The notes under the pieces: model-generated
Seen by the model: the letters and a program-made list of their open reading frames with translations, nothing else
Databases searched by the model: none
What the model was told of the DNA's origin: nothing
Part shown: piece by piece, positions 19,325 to 31,100 of the stretch
Numbering within the stretch: position 1 is the stretch's first letter
Layout of the letters: each line of letters starts with the position of its first letter
NCBI GenBank assembly: GCA_037367405.1
Contig: JAZKJV010000607.1
Span: 711,833-775,832, forward strand
Length of the DNA stretch: 64,000 nt
Direction: 5' to 3'
DNA from: Ottelia alismoides
Lineage: Eukaryota > Streptophyta > Magnoliopsida > Alismatales > Hydrocharitaceae
Position numbers and translations under genes: made by a program

Positions 19325-20335
19325 TTAATTCCTTCTCAATTGATTAGTATTTAATCTTAGTTAATAATTGCACATTTTTATTACCATGTTCATATTGCTT
19401 ATTAAATGTTTTGCTTATATTATTTCTTATTGTTTGTTTTGTAAATAATTCGATCAAATGCTTACCTTTGTTTATTCTTGTCCAATTATGCGATCTCATA
19501 TTCTTCTTAAATTTATTTAATTAGATCCAATATGACAAGCAGTATAATTGCTACGTAGGTTGGAAATTTTGAATATATTAATAATAGAAAAATATAAATT
19601 GTGAAGGTGGAAAGTTTATTTTGACAAACTACATAATAGTATTCATTCTATCGTAGATAACTCCAAACCGACGTTATTTGAAATCCCAATAATGGAGGAA
19701 ATCATGTCCCGTGAACAACAGGAGAAAATATATAATAAGTTCAGAAATTTTATGTTAAGTCACAAATATCACTCGAAATATGATGTGAGTATCTAATTTC
19801 TTCTGCATCTCTTGGTTCCCTCTCAATCGATTAACATTTAATCTTAGCTAACAATCACATCTTTTTATCAAATTGTTTATTAATTGTTTTTCTTATATTA
19901 GTATTTATCGTTAGTTTTTAAATTTATTTGATTATTGTAATCATGTTTGTTTATTATTGCTCGGTTGTGTTAGCTTATATTCTTTTTAAATTTATTTAGT
20001 TAAACACAGTATGACAAGCAAGATGATTACCACTTAGGTTAGGAAAATTGAGTTATCTTAATAATACAAATTACGAATTGTAGAGCTGGAAAATTTTTTT
20101 TGGCTTGTTACATAATAGTATTCACTCCATCATAGATAACTACAGTCCAACATTATATAAAATCCCAATAAAGGAGGAGATCAAGTCCCATGAACAATAG
20201 GAGAAATCAAATAATACGGCTGGAAGTTTTATGTTAATTCACATTCTAGACACGTAAATTGGGATACGACCTTTGGAACATAGTAAAGTAGGAAATATCA
20301 CTCAAAATCTGATACGAGTGTCTAATTTCTTCGAC
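19325..20335. repeat. diverged tandem duplication of about 0.5 kb
   Basis: Unit 1 (about 19338-19800) and unit 2 (about 19825-20335) share long stretches in the same order: TTTAATCTTAG, TATGACAAGCA, CATAATAGTATTCA and AAATCCCAATAA followed by GGAGGA. The plus-strand copia gag remnant follows directly, so the duplication may lie in its leader or gag. Confidence 0.7.
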
Positions 20336-20339
20336 ACAA

Positions 20340-20870
20340 GTATAACTTCTACATGATGAAGGAATCTGAAAGCATCTTGTAGCACGTGAAAAATGATCAT
20401 GATAAAAAAGAACTTAACAAATGCAAAATGTGCAATTTCAAATATGATGCAAGACATTAAGCAGTCTCATGTCATCTTTTAACATAGTCTACGCATCTTT
20501 TGAGGATGAATGCACCATCAAGAAAATGGCAAACCCACCTGGGCAGTTGACAATTGAGCAAGATCTCACGAAGCAAAGATCAAAAGTCATGATCTTTGAA
20601 GTTGATTAAGATGAAGAAGTCAATGTATTACATGTCAAGAACGACTATGCCCCTTTAAAGTGAACTTCAAGGGGAAAATGGAAAATACCTACTCAGTTCT
20701 TGTTATGATTGCATCAAGTTTCAACACTGGAAGGTCAACTGCCCTAATAAAAAGAAGCTAGGAGATTCCAAAGTACCAGATAGCAAAGGAAAATGGAAGA
20801 TGAAATTTAAGGTTGTGGTGGAGTGTAACTCTATAGTCATGGATTGTGACGGGTGACAAATCGTCTTTGG
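20340..20870 (+). pseudogene. copia gag remnant with zinc knuckle
   Basis: The frame is broken but contains CYDCIKFQHWKVNCPNKKK at about 20707-20765, a CCHC knuckle (Cx2Cx4Hx4C), followed by a Lys-rich stretch, as in copia gag. It is the upstream partner of the integrase and RNase H remnants at 24.94-26.4 kb in the same orientation. Confidence 0.7.
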
Positions 20871-21248
20871 AGTAACTTATTAATGACTCGCTTTCTACCC
20901 AATTTAATTATGTTGAATTGTTGTTATAGTCGAGTATGAAGCTCGCGATCAAAAATCACACCAAAAAACTCAATAAAATGATGAGGCCAACTTTATTTAT
21001 TTTACTTGGGTGAGTCTCAAGGTCGAGTATGGAGGCAGGATTATTTTGATGTGTTATCCGGTCAACTTCAATGCATCCAATTCAATATGAGATTATTTCC
21101 AAGTGTATCCAAGTGCAACACTTTTTTTTTGATATTTTTTAAAGAGTTTGTAAATTTTATGTGAATTTTAATGAGTGTAAAAGCAAGCAGAAATAAGACA
21201 CAAAGACAAGCACACAAGTCAGTTTTTAGGGAAAGGTAGAAAGTTTAA
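20871..21248. other. no gene recognised
   Basis: AT-rich, no convincing protein match; the end shows AAGCAAGCAGAAATAAG followed by ACACAAAGACAAGCAC, similar to LTR leader sequence. Confidence 0.3.
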
Positions 21249-21489
21249 GGGATTTTTACCCAGCAGACCCTATAAACGTTTTAAAATGCCTCTACGACCT
21301 TTTGCAAAACGTAATTACCCCATCGACCATGTAAATTACCCCAAGAACCCCCCAGGGCTTAAAACATATTACCCGGAAGGTTCATGGGGTAAGACTTGGC
21401 AAATTTACTGGGTCGAGGGGGAATTAGGTTGTTTCAAAGGTCGTGGAGGTGATTGGCAAAGTTTATAAGGTCTGTCAGGTAAAAATCCC
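21249..21489. mobile_element. Mutator-like MITE (241 bp) with perfect 9-bp duplication
   Basis: Ends GGGATTTTTACC...CAGACC and GGTCTG...GGTAAAAATCCC form an inverted repeat of about 28 bp. Perfect 9-bp direct repeats aaagtttaa flank it at 21240-21248 and 21490-21498. A 9-bp duplication is characteristic of Mutator-like elements. No coding. Confidence 0.92.
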
Positions 21490-22149
21490 AAAGTTTAATT
21501 AATCCAAATTAATCCCAATTAAGCTAGATTATCAAGTAACTATTTTTCATGAAAACCTTATGCAATGAGGAATTTAAATATATATTTTTTATTTTTCTAA
21601 TTAATGAAAATTCGAATATGCAATGAATGATTCTTTATCCTTTTCAATTTAAGTGCTCAAAGCACGAAAATTACTAGAGATGCATGTTGATAAAATAGGT
21701 CTATTTTATTTTTATTGGATTTTTTAGAAATAATAGGAATAAATAAAAAAATACAATAGCGAAAAGTCCTTGATTTGTATTTTTGAATTTTAAAGCAATG
21801 CAAACCTTATCCAAAATTTCCAAGAAAATCATATCATGTAAAGCGATCAAATAAAAGTTTAGGGCATTTTATTTTTTGGAAGTTTTGCAAAATACATCTA
21901 AAAAAATCTAATAAGTATTTTGCAAACTTAATTATCTATAGCATAATGCTTAATGAAATTCGGTATAAATCGAACTTAACTCCAAGCATGATCCATACTA
22001 TGTCGCTTTAAAAAGCAGGAAATGAACTTTAGAAAGATGTCGAGTATATAATTTTGCGAAATAAAGTTCGCAAAATAAATCAAACAGTCCACAGTTTTCT
22101 TTACATTTGAAAAAATAAATACAAAAAACTTTAAGATGTCCAAAGGGGC

Positions 22150-22626
22150 TTATTTATTAATTTGGAGTGGCGGAGGATGTTTCTTATAAAAGCACCAAGA
22201 CGGGCGTGCCTCTCACGTGCAAGCTGTAGCTGCATCAGGTGCTTGGATCTTCAGTTGATTCTTCATAAATCCATACGTTTTTTTTTTTGCAACTTTCCAA
22301 CATGTGAGACAACTCACGTACACTCTTTCAGTAGATGCCAGTGCTCGGATGAGCTTAATCTCCATTCAGACAGTGGTTGTGTTCCCATAGATATCTTCGT
22401 TCTTTAATGCTACAGGAGACCATGGTGGCTTCAATCATGGAGGAGGTCCAAAGAAGATCAAGGATCGGACATGTTGATGTTGAGATGGAGGAGCTTTTAG
22501 GCGAGGAAGAAATAGAGCTTTGTGAACAATGGGTTTCAGTTGAGGATAGCTCCAGTGATTCCGCTCGATGATGGGCGACGTGGAGAGAATGGAGCTCCAT
22601 GTGGGAAAACCTATTGGAACATTCAA
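22150..22626 (+). other. unassigned segment with TATA-like box and a small open frame
   Basis: TTCTTATAAAAGCACC (about 22181-22196) resembles a TATA box. From ATG 22422 an acidic 49-codon frame runs to TGA 22571 (MVASIMEEVQRRSRIG..., with repeated acidic EEL/EEEIEL and ending in SSSDSAR). I do not recognise the protein. It could be an LTR with chance coding or a gene fragment. Confidence 0.25.
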
Positions 22627-22631
22627 GATAT

Positions 22632-24935
22632 TGATGAGTCTTGTATTCATCAATAAAATCAACATATTAAACTGCTTACTTAAACAAACCAATAAAAATC
22701 ATTAATAACATTCATTTTATCTTGTATTATATTATATATAAACTGCGTATAATTAACACTGTATTTATTGTATTTAATTACTATTATTTTCTTTGTTTTT
22801 ATTTCTTATTAAAAATCCATAAAAATAAGGTTAATTAATTATCTATAGTGGTACTGACCTTTAAAAGAGAAAAAAATAACAAAAACATCTCAAAACCCCC
22901 AAACGGTGTTTTTATCCCTTTAAAAATGCCTCAAAAATACTCTTTTGACAAATGACTTCTTTTGGCTTTTTGTCCAACATAAAACTTGTAGATCTCATCG
23001 AGATCTACAACTTTCATGTTTTGACTTTTTCCTTACCTCTAACTATTTCTTTAGATTTTTCTTTGATTTTCTAATTATTGATTTTTCTGAAGCGGCCACG
23101 TGACGCTCTCTGGAGCTGCCACGCGGTCGCCCCCTCTTGCATCACCCGCCACTCTTCTAACCCTTGGATCAAGCCTCCCTCACCCCCTATCTCCACCGTT
23201 CCTCTTCCAATCACTCCTAGTTGTTAGATCTGATCTCATATCAGATCCCAATCTCCCCCTTCCACCTCGCTTGCAACCGCTGGATCAACCCTCATCCAGC
23301 GACTCTTCTCGCTCCACATCATGCCTCCATCTCCACCGCTCATCACGCTCCTGATCTCCACCATCGGATCTGATCTCAGATCGGATCCTAGCCGCTCTGT
23401 CATGCTCTAGCCTCACCCCTACGATCTCCTTCTATCTTACGGTCCTAATCTCTCCACGCCGCCCCATTTTTCTAGCCCCTTGGATCATTCCACCACTTCA
23501 ATCACAACCACTCATATCCGCCTTTACCCTCACCTTTAGATCAGATCATATGATCTGATCTAAGGCGTCCATCAGCCCTTCATCTGGGCCTTTGGATTGA
23601 AAGATCCAACGGCTCCACGTCATCTTCCTCCTCAAAATGCCTCTCCTGCTCCAAATGTTACCCTCGCAAGCCACCCACTCCCTTCCTATTTTGGAGAACG
23701 CCTCAGCTACGCTCCTCCTCTCCTAATGCCTCTACCACGTCGACCATTCCTCCGCCATCCTCGGGCGCCACCCATCACTGCAACTCCATTACTCACCCAC
23801 CATTAAATCATCGCTAAACAACCCCCTCCCCCCATCCCGATACCTTGTAACCGTCGTCGACCTCCGCTATAAAACCCTTCACTCCACCACCATTTACAGT
23901 TGTCCACCATTCAAGGGCCTTCACCCTAGCCTCCTTCCCCTCCTCGTGATAGGAGGGGGCATAAATGGCCGGCGATAATGGGTAAAATCCCCGATGTCGA
24001 CCCACAGCTGCCATGGTTGTGTCGTGACGGCTCCACCCCGCTGAGCACCTCACGATAGGCTTAGTGAGTCATGCGAAGACCCGAGGATCGTCCAGGTCCT
24101 CCACCCAAGCCCTTCCCCTCGCCAGCAATCTGCTCCGACCAGGTAACCTCTCTTATCTCCATCTCATTTGATTTTCTTCTAATTCTCCATCCGCATACGA
24201 TACATCACACCTTCCCGTGACCATCCAATTAGCTCCGTCACACCGCCTTCATATTCGTCAACGCCTTCGTTCTACAGGGAGGTCGCTGGATCCCCGCCTC
24301 CTCCGGTGGCCTGCAGCGAAGCACGAAGTACAGCTACCGTCCGATCCTCCCGATCGGACGGTCGAGGTGATGTCGTGTGGCCTTTACAAGCCTCACGCAG
24401 AACCTCCAGGCCCGGCTCCATCGAACCTCGCACCGAGCCACCATGCATCGCCACGTGGCTCGAGCCTGCTGCGCCTCTCGAGCTTGGCCCCCTCGCGTGC
24501 ATGGCACGTGAGGGCTTGGTAAATTGCATAAAGTCCGTGTGACTTTTCCGAGATTACATTTTGGTCCCCAGGAGCATGCCTTACGTGTGTGTTTGGGTAT
24601 TTTATAGGGAAGCCCTTGAGGTTTTACAAAATTACATTATGGTTCTTATGAGCAAATGGAGAAATTACAAAGGACCCCTGCCGATTTTGCCAATTTGCAA
24701 ATAAGTCCCTCCAAGGACCTATTTGTGATTATTTATCTTTTATTTCTCATATTTTTATTGCATTTATGTCCCTGCATTGTTTCTTTCATAACTTGAGCAT
24801 CGTAGATCCAAATTGCATGATTTGAGTGTCATTTTGTTGCTAATTTAATTCTCTATCTAATGGCTTGTTTATATTCTGAAATTAACACTAAATTAATGGG
24901 ATAATTTTTTAATGTTTTACATATAACTTTAATAG
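22632..24935 (+). repeat. Athila-like LTR fragment with GC-rich island
   Basis: It starts TGATGAGTCTTGTATTCATCA, the same terminal hairpin form as the LTRs at 30597 and 48368. A pyrimidine- and GC-rich block follows (23090-24510), closing with the GCGTGC-ATG-GCACGTG palindrome (24495-24510), then AT-rich sequence with AAATTGCATAAAGTCC. Compared with its relatives it is short after the palindrome, so it is probably truncated. The right border is unresolved; copia integrase sequence is visible from about 24944. Long open frames in the GC block (for example 23814-24053 and 24217-24522) have no domain. Confidence 0.6.
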
Positions 24936-24943
24936 ACCAAAAT

Positions 24944-26400
24944 TTGATAAATATATTAAAGAGGCATGTGTCCCTATGTTCGACCTTGGTAAACTTGCCA
25001 AGTAAAAATATTCCACAATATTCAAAAATCGTGATCTTTGTTGAACTAATTTTGCCTCATATGCTACGACATTCCCTTACTAAAGAGGCAAATTTGACGT
25101 TCATCAGATATATAAGTCAGAAGTAGAGTAGAATAGAGAAAGCCAATTAAGATCCTTTTAGTAATAGGGATGGAGAATTTACCTCAAAGGGATTTGAGGA
25201 ACACCGCATTCAACTAGGCATTTATAGGGAAACTACAATGTGTTATATGCCGCAACAAAATGGTGTGATTAAAAGAAAGAATACAATATTGATGAATGCA
25301 ATAAGGTGTACGTCATCACAATCAAACCTCTTAAAAAATATTTGTGAGACATAATGTTGAATGCTGACTATAAACATAACCAAATTCCCTCCAAGTATGT
25401 AGAATAAACATTGTATGAAATTTGGAATGTAGGAAACTCAAGCTGAGTCATCCTCCAAAACTGGGAATGTGTTGCACATGACTTAATACTGAGTCATCTT
25501 AGGGATAAGATAAGTTTCAAGATGTTAAATTGTAAATTTATTGGATATAGTGGACATTATAGATGATATATGTTCTTCTATGAGTCTAAAGGTCTCATCA
25601 AAAGGTGCAATGTAGCCTTTCTTGAAGATCACAGAGAAAAGGAGAGGGGCACAGAGGGACCGGATCCTTCAATTGTCCTACAATACAATGAATATGACTT
25701 AGAGGTAAGATAGAAACTAGTAAATGATATTAATCATTCCCAACGTAGAAAATAACCTTGTGAATAAGGATGATCCCTTCGAGGAAGTGGGTGAACCCGT
25801 ACAATCCATGAATGTAATCAACAACAAGAGTTCATGAACGTAATCTACATGGATGGTGCAAAGACGGTCCTATAAAATCTGAAAGAAACTGCACATCTAA
25901 AATTGATGTTTCAAGCTAAATCTCTTGATGTTCTAGGATATCCTAATATTTTAAAGGGGATGTAGATGATAGAAATCTATATCGAAGTATCTTTTCATGT
26001 TTAGTCATGCAACTATTTGTTGGGGTATTAATAAACATAGATGTGTATCCAAACATACACATGGGGCAGAAACATATTGCATGTAGCATATCCACCACTC
26101 ATGTTGTCTAGATTAAATACTTTCTTCAAAACTCAAGTCTTAATTGAGTAAAAGACCAATTGAAATATATTGTGATAATCAAATTACAATAAGTTTAACT
26201 AATAGTAGTGCTAATAGTTCGAAAGGAAAGCGTATGGAGATCGAATATTACGATATACAAAATATAGTGGCAAAATAAGAAATTAACATAACCTACATTC
26301 CTAATAGTGACTTGCTACATGGTTCTCTAACTAAGGAGATACCAACATAAACATACACTAAACATATTAATTTAATGGACCCAAGAATGCATGAATCGAG
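24944..26400 (+). pseudogene. copia integrase and RNase H remnants
   Basis: Frames are broken by many stops, but the order is clear. Integrase core remnants include NRDGEFTSKGFEEHRIQLG (about 25164-25220) and PQQNGVIKRKN (about 25250). The integrase C-terminal FIGYSGHY-like stretch lies near 25535, and an RNase H/C-terminal stretch IEIYCDNQITISLTNSS then YIPNSDLLHGSLTKE lies near 26160-26340. Most of the RT domain is missing between 25.7 and 26.0 kb. The gag partner is at 20.3-20.9 kb. Confidence 0.78.
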
Positions 26401-28140
26401 GAAAAGGGATTCGTGATTCATAATCCTCATTTAATATGTCTTCAAGTATACATTACATGAATAATATAAGTATAAATATTTTAACCACTTCAATCAAGTA
26501 GAAGATGTCGAATAGTTCAAGAACAATTCAAGAATGACCTCGTGGTCAATCATGACGGTTGCACAAGGGTGATGGTTCCACGATATCATAACCAATTGAT
26601 GTATGGAAGGAGAGGGTGGATGTCACGAGGTGAATCATGCTTATAAACAAACCTGTCCAAGAGAGGGGAAGATCATAGTTTTGAAAACAAACTCATTGAA
26701 GAGAGCCCTCTTACAACTCTAAATTTATCCTCCTCTCTTGTGTTTTGTAGAGACAAAGACTGAGAGGTGTATCATTGCTTCACATATGTTATGGTTCCCT
26801 ACAATGTAGCATGTACAATTAAATGCAATTTCAGCCAAATGCAACAATAATTTCCCACTGTAGTATGGGTAGGTGTCCAGCTTCTACAGTTTCAGGTGTT
26901 TGTCCTGGAATGGGATATGGATTTTTTTACCATGCATAAGATAAACGCCACCGACCTTACCCCTTGTGACACTCATTCTCCTATGAATTTCCATCTACCA
27001 TCAACCACATTCGCATTCTCACTACATGTCTTCATCTCATGTGGTTCATTGACATCGACCTTGGTCTCTCCCTGTACGTTGTTGCCTATCACGTCTCCTT
27101 CCTTGCACATAGTAAATTCACTTCTAGTAGATCTCATGTACTAGAAGATGTGGTGGTGTGTTAGTGATAACACGAAACCCGAGTATGCTAATTACATTCG
27201 ATAGTAACACGCTTATATATCAATTAATAAAAAAACTACACTAAGTTGTGTGAATTCAGTGCAATCTGTATTCTTTATGTTACCCGATCCCAAGATCGAA
27301 CTTGGGGAGGTAATCTCAATGCCAACACCACAACGCATGATAAATATATAATTATGAAAAGTTTGATTTATAGGTATAATATGACAGCAATGCAAATCGG
27401 AGTTCAAATCAACTCAAAATAACATGATAGAAATAACTTTGGATTCGGGAAGGCATAATCTATCCTGTATTTTTTTTGAGAATTTTTAAAATTAAATAAT
27501 TAAAAGTTATAAATGTTTTATTGTAAATCAAGGTGTTTTATGCAACAAATAGGATCCTAAATACATAGAAAATATTAAATGGAGATATTTTTCGTATTGG
27601 GTATCTTTCCTAGATTATATCCTGATGAGATATAAGAAACATATTTTCTAGGGAGACTTAATAATTTTCCTGAACTAGGTAAAAGTTCAGAATATTTCAA
27701 TTTTAGAAAATAACAAACACTGATATTTTTCAAAACAAAAACTTGAGCATGTGCATGAAGTGGTTGAGCATGCACATGATTTTTCACTTGAAAATTTTTG
27801 CAAGTAATACCTAGATTAATATAATTAGAAAATTTTCTGATTAATTACTCAAATATAAATAATTATATTAAGTGGGATATTTTGCCACATTTCAAGTACA
27901 TTAATTCAGAAAAAAGTTCCTCGTTGAAGTTCACCAAGATGAACTTGCTGTGAATTTTTAACCAATAAACAAGCATCCTCATTAAAATGTATCGGTTGCT
28001 TAGAAATAGCTCAGCACCATTGTATTGCATAGTCTGCTAGAGAATAGTCAAAATGTACACAAGCATCTATTAGTGCATGTATTATCCTCAACATCACACT
28101 AACATCATCAAGCCATAATTCTGTTGCAGCATGTGTCTCT
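26401..28140. other. no gene recognised; probably old repeat DNA
   Basis: AT-rich with scattered stops. The first few hundred bases may be the 3' LTR of the plus-strand copia element, but no second LTR was matched. Open frames of 60-82 codons carry no domain. Confidence 0.3.
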
Positions 28141-31100
28141 TGAAGTATATGGAAAGATCTTTAATCGCATCACGGAAGCTTAAGTATTGCATCATATGCG
28201 ATCGGGTGCAACTAGTCGCACTAGTTGCTTCGGGCAGAGGAATTTAAAAATTTTAAACTGATGAAACCACATGATACAAGAACACTTCTCGGATCGTTTC
28301 ATTTAAACCACAAACATGTATTAGGTTTACCTCTTGAAGTGTGGTTGCGATCAGGTCTCTAAACGAAGAGACCTCCCATCTCAAGTCCAGTCCAACGGAG
28401 GAGACACTTGCGAGCGCGTTGATGAAATGTGTTCTCTTTGCAATCCATGTTGATGATCCAAGCGACGAATCTCCTAATCTCGTCAGATGATATCCGATGT
28501 CTTCTTCACGAGCGAGGCACACTGAAGGAGATGGAGATCCACGAGCGGCCGAAGCGGCAACACGACGGCATAGCGGCGATGACGGTGATCCTCTCTAGGT
28601 CATCATGTGGATGACCACATGTTGAGAGAAAGAGTGGGAGAACGTGTAGATAATGAGAGAGAGAGCATATGCTATGTGTCTTTTTGAAGAGAAAGGGCTG
28701 CTTCTTCTTATGTAGTATTTTGGGAGTCCATGGATCTCAATCCATGAATAACACAAAATCAATGGATGAGATTGATTAATGGCCATCATTTTATTGTAAA
28801 AATACAACAATAATTAATTTAATTTAATTTAATTTATATTGAATAATTAATTTAAATTAATTTCAAATTAAACAATTATCCATGGAGATAGTAAGGAGAT
28901 TACCCTCCTTCCATAAATAGGAGGGACGACCACCCATTCCTAATAGAAGTTGGCGGTCGTCCACATTTCCTTTAAGGAAGGTGTCTATCTCCTCATAATC
29001 CATGAGATTACATTATCCCATAGAAATTCCAATATTTACAACATCATTTATTGTAAATTATCTCACAAAAATAATTCATATATATTTTGTGAACATTTCA
29101 GTCATGCTATTGGAAATTTGTGAATCACATTCACGATCTAAAATAAAATGTAAATTACATTTTCAATTAATTGTCTAATGTGGATCCAATTCACATCAAT
29201 ATTTAAATTGTAAATGTTATTTACAAACAATTCTCTTTTATATATTATAAACCATATTTATAATATATGATCAATGTGGATATTGCTATCCACATTATTC
29301 ATATCCATGATAATTAAATCATATTTAATTGCCTTGGATCCCTATTCTCATGCGTCCAAATAATATAAATCACATTCGCATTATTCATATCTTTTGATAA
29401 TTAAATCACATTTAATGAGCTTAGATAACTCACTTTGTATGTCCAAATAATATGAATTAAATTCATATTATTCGTGATAATTAAATCACATTTAATTATC
29501 TATTTCTCAATGCTCAAATATATTATCAATAATAAAATTATCCTTAAATTCTCTCAAGGATAATGCACTTTCTCTGCTGGAGATAAGGATAGGAAGATTG
29601 TACGTTCCACGTATACTGACTCAGATATTGAGATCCGATCTCAAATCCAGATCTTGCAGACCTCCCATATATATTTGATTAAATCAGAATCGTAAATCTA
29701 ATCTTTTCATTAAACATAAATCACATTCAGATCACTGTCCAACATTTGGACCAAAATCATATTACTTCTCTATTGAGAGGAGTTACTAAAATCCAAACCA
29801 ATTTCATCACTCCATATGAATGAAAGCGTCATGATTATACGATCGTTTATGATCACATCACCCTCAGGTATTCCTAATACATGTACACCCTGCATAGTAG
29901 AAGACCTAGAATAAACCCGAAGTTTTAGATCTATTTAGATTGTCTCCTTTAGTTTTTTATCAGTAAGATTCTCATTTGATCATTGGGAGTTGGTATCGAC
30001 CATATACTTTCCAAAAGCTTATATCATATCCAGATATTAATCATATACTTTCCAAAAGCATATATCAAACCTACAAATTCAATTAAGCTCCAAAGCAAGA
30101 CGACCATGCACGGAATTTGATTCCCAATATCTCATGAGTGAGCTCATGCCTTCCAGTTCAGTAAATGAACATGTATGATCCCTTTGAGAAATCGTATTAC
30201 TCATATGCCCTTATATCCACACCAGCGCACCGATGTATAAACCTTGAATTAGGCCATCAACTATTGGTCTGCCAAATGTTGTCTCCGGTCAGAGGATGCG
30301 CGTGCCTATATCGTGACAATATACGACATAGGTCTTGGTTATCTTGATCTCGTTAAGTCAACTCTTTGACCTAACATATCTAACACCTCTGAATCTCAAT
30401 TCCTATGTAGAGGACATGCATCAAGAGGCTGGTTAGATACCATCCCATGAGAGAAAGGATTGCCAACTACTACTTGGGCTAGAGATCATCTCTTAATAAT
30501 CATTTGATGGTACTTGATGAGTCCTCAATCTAACTCTCTAGATATTCATCCAAGCACCAGCCTTTATGATTCAACAATTGAATCAATTGATGTATGTGAT
30601 GAATCTGCATTTCATCATTTTATTCATTTATTTTAGCATAAAATACCTTATAAAACACATGCATATATTAATAAATCTATATTCTTACTAACATTCATCT
30701 GTGTGTAAATATTGTACATATATTATATTTTAAGATAAAATAAATAAATAAATAAATAAAGGACCAATAAAGAAAATAAAAAGATTGTATATATGCAATA
30801 GATACAGGCTGACTTGAACCCTGAGAGAAGGTTAAGACTTGACTTGATCGACCGGGAATAAAGTAGGGGGAGATGGGGTCTTTAATCAGAAAATCCAAAA
30901 AAATACTTTGTAAATACTTTTGAATTTATTCTGTGCATATTTGTATAAAACTTACACTATTTTATTTGTTCATAAATTGACCTCGAATTAAATAATTATT
31001 AAAATAAAAGTTGTAAATAAAAATGTTTTCTAAATAATAATGATAATTGTAAAATAAAGTCAGGTACAAAATAAAACTAACCACACTTGGAAAAAACCAT

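Noticed and set aside
25107..25111. gatat at 25107 as the right target duplication of the LTR beginning at 22632 (gatat at 22627-22631)
   Set aside because: The match is exact, but copia integrase sequence (FDVHQIYKSEVE-like) appears to run through this point from further left, so the LTR must end earlier, near 24.9 kb.
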